This document shows positions 20,446 through 30,600 of a stretch of DNA of 64,000 nucleotides, in pieces (position 1 is the stretch's first letter; the number at the start of each line of letters is the position of its first letter). The notes below the pieces were generated by a model that saw only the letters and a list, made by a program, of their open reading frames with translations, did no database searches and was not told the DNA's origin. The position numbers were made by a program, and so were the translations under genes. Source of the stretch: Saccharofermentans sp. (GTDB lineage: Bacteria; Bacillota; Clostridia; Saccharofermentanales; Saccharofermentanaceae); the NCBI GenBank assembly GCA_024688685.1, contig JAILDX010000036.1:50513-114512 (forward strand). The letters run 5' to 3'.

Positions 20446-21480
20446 ATGGATAAGAGATTCTGTCTTGATCTTGATCTTGCCGATCTTAAGAAATGGTGCG
20501 AAGAACGCTCTGTAAAGCCGTTCAGAGCAGCCCAGATATATGACTGGCTCAAGAAGGGCGTGACAGATACATCCGACATGACCAATGTACCAAAGGATGT
20601 CAGGACAATGCTCGGGGAGGATTTCATCTTCGGAGGATTTAAGGTTCTGCAGAAGTTTGTTTCGGAGATCGACGGAACGACGAAGTTTGTATATCTGCTC
20701 CACGACGGAAACATAATAGAGACTGTTGTTATGCGCTATAATACGGGTCTTTCCGTATGTATATCTTCTCAGGCAGGATGCAAGATGGGTTGTAAGTTCT
20801 GTGCTTCCGCTAAGGCAGGATTCGGACGATCACTGTCTGCGGGAGAGCTTGTTGCACAGGTTACTGTGTCTCAGAAGCTGATGGGAGAGAAGATCCGCAA
20901 TGTCGTCGTAATGGGCATAGGAGAGCCGTTTGATAATTTCGATAATCTCCTGAGATTCATAGAACTCATGAACGATCCCGAAGGCGTTGGAATGGGAGCA
21001 AGGCATATTACCGTATCTACATGCGGCATAGTCCCGAAACTCAATGAATTTGCACAGCTCAGATCTCAGGTCAACATTGCGGTTTCGCTTCATGCGCCGA
21101 ACGATGCGATAAGACTTAAGATAATGCCGATAGCAAAGGCTTATGACATGAAGACTCTGATGGATTCATGCAGGGAATACACAAAGCTTACAGGCAGAAG
21201 AATCACGTTTGAGTATTCGCTGTTCAGCGGAGTGAATGACAGCATCGAATGTGCTGAGGAACTCGCGAAGAGACTTAAGGGAATGCTCTGCCATGTCAAT
21301 CTGATAGCAGCGAACGAGTTCCCCGGAAGTGATTTCAGAAGGCCGGACAAAAAGACTGTCGAAGCCTTCCGCAAGGCTCTTTGCGACAGAGGGATCAATG
21401 CAACGCTGAGACGCGAGATGGGCACGGATATCATGGCTGCATGCGGCCAGCTGAGAAGGGGAATGGAGAACAAGGAATGA
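20446..21480 (+). CDS. rlmN: 23S rRNA (A2503-C2)/tRNA (A37-C2) methyltransferase, radical SAM
   Basis: 344 residues. The radical-SAM cluster motif is GCKMGCKFCAS (Cys112, 116, 119). GIGEPFDNFDN and STCGIVP are RlmN/Cfr signatures, and the C-terminal methyl-accepting cysteine lies in DIMAACGQLRRG (Cys333). The N-terminal HhH-like region is present. RlmN is the housekeeping member of this family, and its place beside rsmB and prpC favours it over the resistance enzyme Cfr. Stop codon overlaps the prpC start (ATGA). Confidence 0.96.
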   Translation: MDKRFCLDLDLADLKKWCEERSVKPFRAAQIYDWLKKGVTDTSDMTNVPKDVRTMLGEDFIFGGFKVLQKFVSEIDGTTKFVYLLHDGNIIETVVMRYNTGLSVCISSQAGCKMGCKFCASAKAGFGRSLSAGELVAQVTVSQKLMGEKIRNVVVMGIGEPFDNFDNLLRFIELMNDPEGVGMGARHITVSTCGIVPKLNEFAQLRSQVNIAVSLHAPNDAIRLKIMPIAKAYDMKTLMDSCREYTKLTGRRITFEYSLFSGVNDSIECAEELAKRLKGMLCHVNLIAANEFPGSDFRRPDKKTVEAFRKALCDRGINATLRREMGTDIMAACGQLRRGMENKE

Positions 21481-22214
21481 TCGAGGTTTGCGGTACATCT
21501 GTCTGCGGTCCCAGACGCAGGAATAACGAGGATTCTTTCGATTACCGTTATGAAGACGGCATCCTTGTGATGGCTGTTGCGGATGGGCTTGGCGGAATGC
21601 CTTACGGGGAGATCGCAAGCGGTATCGCTGTTTCGTCGGCGATGGATTTTATAATGGGATCGATCGATAACGATATGAGCGATGAGGATCTTGAGTTCCT
21701 GTTAGACAGAGCTTTTAATAAAGCAAACGTTGACATATTGAGGAACTGCGTGGATGAGCCTGATCATATTGGCATGAGTTCCACTCTCACGGTTGGGGTG
21801 ATAAGGCACGGAAGGCTTACGCTGAGCCATTTCGGTGACTGCAGATGTTATATCGTCAGGGACGGAAAGATCGAACAGCTTACGGATGATCACAATCTGG
21901 CCGGCTATCTGGTACGGTCCGGGGAGATCACGGAAGAGGAGTCCATGAGTGATCCCGGCAGATCCAGCCTTCTGAACTGTCTGGGCGAGAATACGTTTAT
22001 AAGACCTGATATCAACGGCTATGATGTAATTTCCGGTGATTGTGTTATACTTGCTACGGATGGTATGTATTCTTTATTTGAAAAGGATGCATTCCGGGAT
22101 ATATTGGAGCACGCGGATAGTCCGAAGACCCTGTGTGAATTGCTTGAGATTCGGGGTACTACGGATGATTCAAGGGACAATTCTACGGTGGTAGCTGCAT
22201 ATATCACCGAATGA
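21477..22214 (+). CDS. prpC: PrpC/Stp-type PP2C Ser/Thr phosphatase
   Basis: 245 residues from MIEVCGTSVCGPRRRNNEDS. This start overlaps the rlmN stop (ATGA); a longer open frame upstream runs inside rlmN and is not needed. PP2C motifs: RRRNNEDSF, VADGLGGMPYGE, GDCRCYIVRDGK, LATDGMYSL and SRDNSTVVA, with every metal ligand in place. Reverses phosphorylation by the kinase encoded next; the prpC-prkC pair is conserved in Bacillota and acts on cell-wall and translation targets. Confidence 0.93.
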   Translation: MIEVCGTSVCGPRRRNNEDSFDYRYEDGILVMAVADGLGGMPYGEIASGIAVSSAMDFIMGSIDNDMSDEDLEFLLDRAFNKANVDILRNCVDEPDHIGMSSTLTVGVIRHGRLTLSHFGDCRCYIVRDGKIEQLTDDHNLAGYLVRSGEITEEESMSDPGRSSLLNCLGENTFIRPDINGYDVISGDCVILATDGMYSLFEKDAFRDILEHADSPKTLCELLEIRGTTDDSRDNSTVVAAYITE

Positions 22215-22233
22215 GAGGGTAAAAAGGAAGACT

Positions 22234-24321
22234 ATGAACAATGTACAAGGCCCTGAGGGCATGACATTTGCAGGGAAATACAGGATCGTACGGCTTATCG
22301 GACGCGGAGGTATGGCCAATGTCTATCTTGCTACAGATATATCATCAGGCGTTAACGTTGCGATCAAGATATTAAAGCCGGAGTATTCCTCTGACGAAGA
22401 GTTTATCAGAAGATTTGATACGGAAGCAAAGGCTGTATCAATGCTCAATCATTCAAATATCGTTAAGGTGTTCGGCGTAGGCCACGAAGGCAACTACCGT
22501 TATATCGTTCAGGAATATGTTGAGGGTATAACAGTCAAGGAACTTATCAATCAGAACGGACATCTCGACTGGAAGGTTGCGGTACCTATCGTTATCCAGG
22601 TCGGAATGGCTCTTGAGAATGCTCATCAGAACGGTATCGTTCACAGAGACATCAAGCCTCAGAACATTCTTATCTCAAGAGACCGTATCGCGAAGATCAC
22701 CGACTTCGGTATAGCAAGAGCTTCAACGAACAGCACGATTACAATGACAAGCGGTGGCGCAATGGGTTCAGTCCACTATTTCTCACCCGAACAGGCGAGA
22801 GGCGGAAATGTAGGCCCGGCGTCTGATATCTATTCCGTTGGCGTAATGCTTTTCGAGATGGTAACAGGCCGTGTTCCTTTTGACGGTGACAGTAATGTTG
22901 CCATTGCCGTAAAGCATCTGCAGGAAGCAGTTCCGAAGGCTTCAAGCTTTGTTCCCGGTATCCCTGCAGGTCTTGATGCCATCATCAACAAGTGTATGCA
23001 GAAGACTCCTGACAAGAGATATAAGACAATGAGCGAGATGGTAACGGAGCTTGATGCCATCCTCGTAGATCCTAACGGCGTTTATGGTGTTATCAGCAAT
23101 ACCGGCAACTCTGATAATGAAGTCAATATCTCGTTCAGACAGGATCCGAATTACGATAAGATCGGCGAGATGGAAAAGTCTGCTGAAGTAAGAAGAATGT
23201 CGAGACTCCGTGACAACGTTCTCCTCATCCTCATTATCGTTGCCATCGTCGGCGTTCTGGTCGGTCTGTCGGTGCTCGTTATCACATCGATAAAGAATGC
23301 TACGAATATTGAGCAGAATACCGATTATGAGGTTAAGAATTATGTAGGTTCACTCCTTAGCGAAGTTAAGGATGAACTGGACCGCAACAATATCAACTAT
23401 GAGATCCAGTATGAGAATACCGAGGAATATGAGCCCGGTACGATCATTGCACAGAATATCGCGGAAGGAATGATAATCTCAGAGAAGAGCGCCGTAAGCA
23501 AGCTCATTCTTACTGTTGCCGCTCCTCTTGAGGCTACCGAGCTTGCAGATTATGCAGGTATGCCGTTCTCAGATGCTTACCGTATGCTCTCCAATCTCGG
23601 TTATGTAGTCTCGCTGAGATCGATGCCGAGTGATGAGTTTGACGAGGATACGGTCATCAGGACTGAGCCTGAAGCAGGTTCCACTGTCAATGTCGGTGAT
23701 GCAGTCTGTATCGTCTATGCAACGGCTCCTACGAGCAGCCTGATACCTGATCTCAGAGGTGACAGCCTTGAGACAGCAAGAACAAAGCTTTCTGAATTAA
23801 ATCTCGTTATCGGACAGATCGACGGTTCACCTGAGGTGCTTGCACTTCCTGAATCACAGCAGTTCGTCATGACGACAACACCTGCTGCAGGAACATCAGT
23901 TCCCAGAAGATCTTCGATCAAGATCATCGTGGGTTCTGCGGATGACGTTGCTAACGGAGGTACGCCTACACCTACTCCTGTAATGTACACGGTAACCGTT
24001 ACTATGGAGGGTGGCGGAACTGCCCAGGGCGGCGGTACATATGCACCCGGAACGCTTGTAACGCTCCAGGCTGAAGCTGCTACTGATTACCATTTTGTAT
24101 GCTGGAGAGACGGTCTGAATAACATCGTTGGCTACAATGCAGATTTCTCATTCGTAGTAGGAAATGCGAATGTTACATATAAGGCTGTATTCGAGAGAAG
24201 CGATACCCCGACTCCAACCCCTACGAATACACCTACGCCTACTCCTACTACTGCGCCTGCGGATCCGACCACGCCTGATCCGCCGCCGGTAGGACCAGAC
24301 GGAGAACCTATCGTTAACTGA
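22234..24321 (+). CDS. prkC: PASTA-domain Ser/Thr protein kinase with an extra InlB-repeat ectodomain
   Basis: 695 residues. Kinase domain about 13-275: IGRGGMANVYLA glycine loop, VHRDIKPQN catalytic loop near 137, DFGIARA and SPEQARGG. One transmembrane helix at about 329-350. Outside: three PASTA-like repeats (about 365-570), which in this family sense muropeptides or lipid II. Then comes an unusual domain (about 583-655), YTVTVTMEGGGTAQGGG followed by a CWRDG segment and YKAVF, matching the divergent InlB B-repeat pattern, and a Thr/Pro tail (TPTPT repeats) to the end. Typical PrkC proteins stop after the PASTA repeats, so the last ~120 residues are an accretion. It is flanked by its phosphatase and rsgA, a known PrkC target in other Bacillota. 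Confidence 0.93.
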   Translation: MNNVQGPEGMTFAGKYRIVRLIGRGGMANVYLATDISSGVNVAIKILKPEYSSDEEFIRRFDTEAKAVSMLNHSNIVKVFGVGHEGNYRYIVQEYVEGITVKELINQNGHLDWKVAVPIVIQVGMALENAHQNGIVHRDIKPQNILISRDRIAKITDFGIARASTNSTITMTSGGAMGSVHYFSPEQARGGNVGPASDIYSVGVMLFEMVTGRVPFDGDSNVAIAVKHLQEAVPKASSFVPGIPAGLDAIINKCMQKTPDKRYKTMSEMVTELDAILVDPNGVYGVISNTGNSDNEVNISFRQDPNYDKIGEMEKSAEVRRMSRLRDNVLLILIIVAIVGVLVGLSVLVITSIKNATNIEQNTDYEVKNYVGSLLSEVKDELDRNNINYEIQYENTEEYEPGTIIAQNIAEGMIISEKSAVSKLILTVAAPLEATELADYAGMPFSDAYRMLSNLGYVVSLRSMPSDEFDEDTVIRTEPEAGSTVNVGDAVCIVYATAPTSSLIPDLRGDSLETARTKLSELNLVIGQIDGSPEVLALPESQQFVMTTTPAAGTSVPRRSSIKIIVGSADDVANGGTPTPTPVMYTVTVTMEGGGTAQGGGTYAPGTLVTLQAEAATDYHFVCWRDGLNNIVGYNADFSFVVGNANVTYKAVFERSDTPTPTPTNTPTPTPTTAPADPTTPDPPPVGPDGEPIVN

Positions 24322-24324
24322 TAT

Positions 24325-25221
24325 ATGCAGGGGATCATTACCAAAGGGATCGGAGGAGTCTACGAAGTCAAGGTGATTTCCGGCGGGTCTTTTGACGGGC
24401 GCGTTCTCTGCGCCGCAAGAGGCGGTATCCGCAACAGGAAGATTACTCCTGCCATTGGTGATAATGTGGTCATTTCAGAGACCAGTGATCCTGATGTGCC
24501 GTATATCATCGACAGGATACTTGAGCGAAAGAATGTGCTTATAAGACCTCCGGTAGCAAATATCAGCACTCTTATACTGACGTTTGCCTGTAAGGATCCA
24601 GAGCCGGACTTAAAGCTCCTGGACAAGATGCTTATAATAACTGCGACACTTGATATAAAGCCGGTAATCGTCTTTACGAAGGGTGATCTTGACAGGAATT
24701 ACTGCGAACAGCTGGCAAAGGTTTACAGAGACTGCGGTTATACCGTATTTATCTCCGGGACGGATGACATGATCTCGCTTGATAAGATCAGGGATTCGCT
24801 CCTTCCGGGCATCACAGGCTTTGCGGGACCTTCAGGCGTTGGCAAGAGTACTGCGCTCAACAGCATCCTTGAAGGGGAACATATGAAGACAGGTAATGTT
24901 TCCGAGAGACTTAAGAGGGGAAAACATACGACAAGGCATGTGGAACTCTTTGATTTCGGAGACGATTTCCTTGTCGATACGCCGGGATTTACATCTCTCA
25001 GCCTGTACGAACTGGGGATAACTTATTCGGATGTAATACTCGGGTATCCTGAGATCAGCGAGCTGTCGACTGGCTGCAAATTTGATGACTGCAGGCATAT
25101 AGGAGAGAAGGAATGCGCCGTCAGGGGAAATGTCGATCAGGGAAGATACGACAGATACAAAGAGTTTTATGAAGAGCTTTATGCGCTTCGCAATACATAT
25201 ACCGGGAGGATACGTAAATGA
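24325..25221 (+). CDS. rsgA: ribosome small-subunit biogenesis GTPase RsgA
   Basis: 298 residues. N-terminal OB fold, then a circularly permuted GTPase: the G4 motif (FTKGD) precedes G1 (GPSGVGKST) and G3 (DTPGFTSL). The C-terminal zinc site uses CKFDDCRHIGEKECAV. RsgA matures the 30S subunit late in assembly. Begins three bases after prkC and overlaps rpe by four (ATGA). Confidence 0.96.
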   Translation: MQGIITKGIGGVYEVKVISGGSFDGRVLCAARGGIRNRKITPAIGDNVVISETSDPDVPYIIDRILERKNVLIRPPVANISTLILTFACKDPEPDLKLLDKMLIITATLDIKPVIVFTKGDLDRNYCEQLAKVYRDCGYTVFISGTDDMISLDKIRDSLLPGITGFAGPSGVGKSTALNSILEGEHMKTGNVSERLKRGKHTTRHVELFDFGDDFLVDTPGFTSLSLYELGITYSDVILGYPEISELSTGCKFDDCRHIGEKECAVRGNVDQGRYDRYKEFYEELYALRNTYTGRIRK

Positions 25222-25877
25222 ACGATATAGAGATAGCTCCGTCTATCCTGTCAGCCGATTTTGGTTATCTGATGAAGGATATCAAGGATATAGAACCTTT
25301 CTGCAAATTCCTTCATCTTGATGTAATGGATGGTCACTATGTGCCCAATCTTACGATAGGTGTGCCTGTCATCAAGACGATAAGAAAGCATACTGATATG
25401 ATCTTTGACTGTCATCTCATGATAACCGATCCCGGGAAATATATTGAGCCTTTTGCCGCTGCGGGATGCGATTACATCACATTCCACATTGAATGCAGTG
25501 ATGATATAGAAGGCCTCTGTAATAAGATCAGAGCTCTGGGAAAGAAGGCAGGTATCGCCATTCATCCCGATACACCGATAGAGACGATATATCCGTACCT
25601 TCCTTATGCGGATCTTGTACTGATAATGTCCGTAAGACCCGGCTTTGGAGGACAGAGCTATATGGACGGATCAACGGAGAGGATTTCCCTTGTCCGCGCT
25701 GAACTGGATAAGATCGGTTCTGATGCTATTCTGTCTGTTGACGGCGGTATAAATATGTCGACTATAAAAGAAGCACATGACGCAGGTGCAAAGCTCCTCG
25801 TTGCGGGCAGTGCCGTGTTTGGAAAGGAAGATCAGGGAAAGGCTGTAAGAGATTTGATAGAATGCGCATTGCAATAG
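25218..25877 (+). CDS. rpe: ribulose-phosphate 3-epimerase
   Basis: 219 residues. TIM-barrel enzyme of the pentose phosphate pathway interconverting ribulose-5-P and xylulose-5-P. Signatures: IAPSILSADFGYL, HLDVMDGHYVPNLTIG, DCHLMI, MSVRPGFGGQ and VDGGI. The metal-binding His and Asp residues of these motifs are in place. Overlaps both neighbours. Confidence 0.97.
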   Translation: MNDIEIAPSILSADFGYLMKDIKDIEPFCKFLHLDVMDGHYVPNLTIGVPVIKTIRKHTDMIFDCHLMITDPGKYIEPFAAAGCDYITFHIECSDDIEGLCNKIRALGKKAGIAIHPDTPIETIYPYLPYADLVLIMSVRPGFGGQSYMDGSTERISLVRAELDKIGSDAILSVDGGINMSTIKEAHDAGAKLLVAGSAVFGKEDQGKAVRDLIECALQ

Positions 25878-26506
25878 TTACAGGCGGACCGGTCTTTGAT
25901 GAGGCCGCTGATATCGTAAGAGGTTCAGACAGGATAATCTGTGCTGATTCAGGTGCGGATTTTTGTGTCAGACACGGAATTGTTCCGGATGAAGTCCTTG
26001 GAGACATGGATTCCATCTCCGCAGAGACATTCGAGATGATGCGTTCAAGAAGGATACCTTTTAAGACATATCCTTCACATAAGGATGAGACGGATACAGA
26101 GATTGCGCTGGAGTCATGTCCTGAAGGTTCAGAGATAACGCTTGTATGCTCGCTTACGGGAAGGATAGACCATGAGCTTTCCAATCTGTCCCTGCTTATA
26201 AAGTATAAGGAAGCAGGCTTTGACATAACCGCAACTGACGGCAGGAGCGACGTTATCCCGATGTCAGGCGTGGATACGCTTAATGTTGAAGGTATCGACG
26301 GCAAGGTAGCAATATCGATCATACCATTTGGCTGCAGCCGTATTGAAGGTGTTACGACAAAAGGTCTTGCCTATCCGCTGCAGGATGCATCGATCGATGC
26401 GTTAGGTTCACTTTCGGTATCAAATGAACTTTCAGATGGAGAGTCGGGGTTTGAGATCAGCATCAGGAGCGGAAGAACACTGGTCACGATTTCGAGAGAC
26501 GTCTGA
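25862..26506 (+). CDS. thiN: thiamine pyrophosphokinase
   Basis: 214 residues. Transfers pyrophosphate from ATP to thiamine. Motifs: CADSGADFCVRHGI, VLGDMDSIS and KDETDTEIAL, then the C-terminal thiamine-binding beta region. Overlaps rpe by 16 bases. Last gene of the def-to-thiN block. No TPP riboswitch is visible, consistent with expression as part of the housekeeping run. Confidence 0.94.
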   Translation: MRIAIVTGGPVFDEAADIVRGSDRIICADSGADFCVRHGIVPDEVLGDMDSISAETFEMMRSRRIPFKTYPSHKDETDTEIALESCPEGSEITLVCSLTGRIDHELSNLSLLIKYKEAGFDITATDGRSDVIPMSGVDTLNVEGIDGKVAISIIPFGCSRIEGVTTKGLAYPLQDASIDALGSLSVSNELSDGESGFEISIRSGRTLVTISRDV

Positions 26507-26589
26507 GAGGTAATGATCACGGGGGTTTAAGAACAATTTCTCCGAAATGGATTGCATTTTTTACCCCCTGTTTATGAGACTTTCAGGCA

Positions 26590-26618
26590 TTGTATGAGAA
26601 TGCATGACATACTATACT
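26590..26618 (+). promoter_or_regulatory. candidate promoter between thiN and the DUF5688 gene
   Basis: TTGTAT (26590-26595), 17-base spacer, TATACT (26613-26618). Transcription would begin near 26625, just before the terminator hairpin at 26656. Confidence 0.45.
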
Positions 26619-26654
26619 TAAGCTACTTCAATCTAATATTTTCGTGTGACGATC

Positions 26655-26680
26655 AACGACCCTTTCCGGGTCGTTTTTTT
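26655..26680 (+). terminator. intrinsic terminator or attenuator after thiN
   Basis: ACGACCC-TTTCC-GGGTCGT, a perfect 7-bp stem with a 5-base loop, followed by a run of T. It can end the long operon. Because a plausible promoter lies only about 40 bases upstream, it could also act on a short leader for the gene at 26707. Confidence 0.85.
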
Positions 26681-26706
26681 ATGCCGCGAAGAGGAAAGGA
26701 ACATTT

Positions 26707-27627
26707 ATGGAAAAGATGAGTTTTGAAGAGTTTAAGAAGTGGTCGGGGAAGAATGTGAAGTCATATCTGCCGGCGAAGTACAAGAAGGTCAAGCCGCGGT
26801 TTGAGAACATGACCAAGCATGATATCAGTTACCACGGGATGATAATGCGGCCTGAGAACGAGCGGGTATCAAGTGTCATCAATCTCGATATGTTCTATGA
26901 CCGGTATCTGATGGGAGACGATCCTGAACTGCTCCTGCCGGAGATGGCTGATATCGTTCTGACAAAACCGCCTATAAAGTCGACAGGTGACGTGGGAGCT
27001 CTTTTTGACTACAAGAAGACAAAGAAACAGCTGTTTATCAGAGTCCTTAATCTCGAGGACGCTGGTGAAAGACTCGACAGTATTCCGCATAAGGTGGATG
27101 GGGAGTTTGTTATAACGTACAGTATCAGATTTGAGTATGACAGCAAGCTGTATGGTTCGGCCCTTATCGATAATGATCTTCTGAGCAGATACGGAATCAC
27201 TCTTGAGCAGCTCCATAAGGATGCAATAAAGAATGCTGCAGTGATTATGCCGGCATGTTTCGACAGCATAAAGGAGATATCAGGAAAGACAAAAGCATCG
27301 ATTCCCGAGGATATAGTTATTCCCGAGTCTATAAGCTCGATGCTGATCGTCTCGGATCTTTATTCAAAGGCCGGATCTGCCGTTCTCTTCTATCCTAATA
27401 CGCTTAAGAAGATCGCAGAAAAATTGGGCGGTGACTTTTATGTCATTCCTTATTCAGAGAAGTGTTCGATTGCTTTCTCTGCGGAGTTCATAGACGAGAT
27501 AGAAGAATACCTGAACTTTATCTCGATCACATATGATCCTGACAATGACGGCAATATCCTTTCTCACAATCTCTATATGTATGACAGTGATGAGCGGAAT
27601 CTTAAATGCATGAAGAGTCTTAAATGA
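26707..27627 (+). CDS. DUF5688-like protein
   Basis: 306 residues, cytoplasmic, no membrane helices. The N-terminal basic part and the segment VINLDMFYDRYLMGDDPEL, followed by a region with LFIRVLNLEDA and LIDNDLLSRYGI, resemble DUF5688 proteins, common in gut clostridia and without known function. Ribosome-binding site AGGAAAGGAAC precedes the ATG. It is followed ten bases later by the large surface protein, so it may be co-transcribed with it. Family call rests on overall pattern, not on a catalytic motif. Confidence 0.6.
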   Translation: MEKMSFEEFKKWSGKNVKSYLPAKYKKVKPRFENMTKHDISYHGMIMRPENERVSSVINLDMFYDRYLMGDDPELLLPEMADIVLTKPPIKSTGDVGALFDYKKTKKQLFIRVLNLEDAGERLDSIPHKVDGEFVITYSIRFEYDSKLYGSALIDNDLLSRYGITLEQLHKDAIKNAAVIMPACFDSIKEISGKTKASIPEDIVIPESISSMLIVSDLYSKAGSAVLFYPNTLKKIAEKLGGDFYVIPYSEKCSIAFSAEFIDEIEEYLNFISITYDPDNDGNILSHNLYMYDSDERNLKCMKSLK

Positions 27628-27637
27628 GGTGTTCACT

Positions 27638-30600
27638 ATGAAAAACAGTATATTAAGAAAGGTAACAGCGGTTCTGTCAGCAGTGTCCATCTTTGCGATC
27701 GGCACATTATCCATTGCGGCGGCATCCTGGATCGATCCGCTGACTGATATAAGGTCTCCGCTTACGGCAAAGGAAGTTCCTGTTACGATCACTGATGTAG
27801 CGAGGAGTTTTGGAAATGTGTGTTTCGATCTGCAGAACCAGTATCCGACATCTCTGTATCAGGTTTATGCAGACGGGCGGAAGCATTACGCCATTTGTGT
27901 TGCCGCATCTCACAATACTCCGGGAAACGGCGGCAAGGCCTACAGGATGGATGTATCAGGCCTGTCGCAGTACAGCGGGATGAACTCACATCTTCTTGAG
28001 GCATCTGCCAATCTAACGTCAAGTGACGGCACATATACGATATGGGAGGAAGCGTTCAGGGATTCGGATCTGTCTGATTATAACGATGAGCAGATCCTGA
28101 GAAAGATCGCGTGGATGGTAAATGACGGTCACTGGGTCTATTATCCTCTGTCCAAGACCTATACTGCGGCAAGCGGTAATCTCGGTGTGGAACTGAATTT
28201 CAACAGTCCTATTGAGGCAACAGGTATCTACAGGGATCTTGTTGTCAGCACTGATGCAATGTCCAGATACAAGGCTTTCAATATAGCGTCCGGCAGAGTA
28301 GGCAAGAGCATAAGCGGTCTTTACGGTGCTGCACATGCGATCGCAAGCCGTATGATAACAGGTGAGAGATACCATCTTTCAGGAACTCTTTATTATTCGT
28401 TTACGAGAACGGAGCCGGATAAGGCGACTTATACATACGGAAGCCATTCGGCGTTTGCATTTGGTGATAACGGCAACGGAAACCAGAATTACACATACCG
28501 CAAGATTCAGCTAATGCAGTACATGAACATCATAGCGCATGCTCCTGAATACAGCGGTGATCTGTATCTTTATTCCCCGGATCAGCGTTCCGGGGACGGA
28601 CAGCAGTGGCTTTTGTACGTTGATTCGCAGTCTGATTATATAGGCAAGGAATCATATGTAATTCCAGCCATTATAAAGAATACGTCAGGCGATAACAGGA
28701 TGACAGGAGCAGAGTTTACTTTCTATTCCGATGAGAGCCTCTCAAACGTTGCCGGAACACTGAAGGATAATGACGGAGACGGAATATATACTGACTATAC
28801 GAATGCTCTTAACGGCGCGGACGAATCAGCTTCGATGATACATCTTACGAACAGGATGAACGGTTCTTATGATGCCTGTTTTTACGTAAAGGAAACGGAA
28901 GCTCCTGACCACATAACCGGACTTAACGGCGATGCAGTTCTTTTATATGAAGACATCAAAGATGAGAATACTTATAAGGTCACATATTCATATGACCTTG
29001 GCAGCAGAACTCTCGCCACAGAGGTATATAACGGCGAAGAGAAAGTTTATGGAAATACATTCTACGGATATGACGGATTAAACAGCCCTGAATATGTTTA
29101 TCTCGGGAATAACAGCAATGCGGATTTTACTGACGGATCAGGACTCTGCGTTCTAAAGGAGACATCCAACGGATATACAGTTACGAATACCGTATTCTCG
29201 CTTTATAAGGGGGACAGCACCGACGGGGATGCACTTGCATATTACAGATATTCTGACGGTTGGAACTGGTTTACCGGAAAGTCGGACGGCAGCGTTATCG
29301 GTTCTTCATATCCTGTGCTCAAGGACAGAACATATACTTTAGTCGAAGAGTATGTTCCTGATACATATGCTGATACGGAGATCCCTTATACAGTTCGCAA
29401 TGAATCGGGATGGAAGTTCCTGTCAGAGAACAGATACAGTTATACTTTTGATACGACAGGCTTAGGCAGCGGCGATGAGATGACGGTCATAGCAACTAAC
29501 GACAGACAGATGTCGGGGGTTACTGTAAGCAAATCATCTGATGACGGCAACATAGCAGGGGTTTCGTTTGAAATCGATTACCTCGGCAACGGGAATACTC
29601 CGTCAGAAGAAAGCGTTCACGCAGTTACTGCCGTAACTGATGAAAATGGTATCGCATCTGCAGACAGTCTGCCTCTAGGATGGTACAGCATCAGTGAGAA
29701 TGTAAGTGAAGGTTATGCTTTGTCTTGGCAGGACGGGACAAGCCTGCGGGGAGATTCCGCACTTGTTCATCTGACATCATCTTCCTCAGCGGACGCAAGG
29801 GTTTGTGCTTATAACAGAGTTTCAACGGTAATAGCAGCTGTCAAGAAAGATGTGATAACGGGAGAGTATCTGAAAGGGGCAACATTCAGGCTTTATAATG
29901 ATCTGAACGGAAATGGCGTGCTGGACGGCGATGAGCGGAACAGTTATTCGTCATCCACGGATACAGACAACGACGGTATTGCTCTTTTCTACGGTGCAGG
30001 CATAGGAAGTTATATTGTGGAGGAAGCAAATCCGCCTTTTGGCTATTATAATTCTGATATGATATATCCCGTAACCGTTTCGGGGCTGCCGCAGAGCAGT
30101 GTTGAGGTTAACGGTCAGATGATAAACGCATATGTGATAGAAGCGTTTGATGAACCGTATCAGGCTCCTGTCCATGTAGTCAAGAATGACAGCAGAGATG
30201 AGGATGTGAAGCTTTCCGGAGCGTATTTCGAGATCTATGAGGATACGGACGGAAACGGATCATATGATCCTGAGACAGATCAGACCGCAAAGACGTTTAT
30301 TGACGGATCATTGTTTGATGTCAGGATCGTTGAACGTAACGGAAGATATGAGACAACGGGAAAGGGTTTAAGACCGGGGATGTATTTCGTGGTGGAACAT
30401 GTTGCACCGGAGATGTATATCGGAAGTTCGGAGGTTAAGACAGTTGTAATCGAACCTGTTGATACGACGTCTGTTTCGACCCCTGTTCCGGTTACAGTGG
30501 TATTTGTTAACGAAATGTCCTTTGAGACGGCCCTCACATCAGACAAGGGAGACAAGATCCCTGAGTATTCTGATTCGTCAGTGATTATAGATACCGTAAG

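Noticed and set aside
20446..21480. Cfr-type resistance methyltransferase
   Set aside because: Chromosomal setting beside rsmB and prpC and RlmN-like motifs point to the housekeeping enzyme.
27629..27637. GTG start for the surface protein
   Set aside because: It lies within the ribosome-binding site; the ATG at 27638 gives a clean signal peptide.
27755..28400. Thioester (TQxA) domain in the surface protein
   Set aside because: A Cys in HYAICVAASHNTPG fits, but the Gln-containing TQxA motif is not visible; equivalent places read RKIAW or AHAIA.
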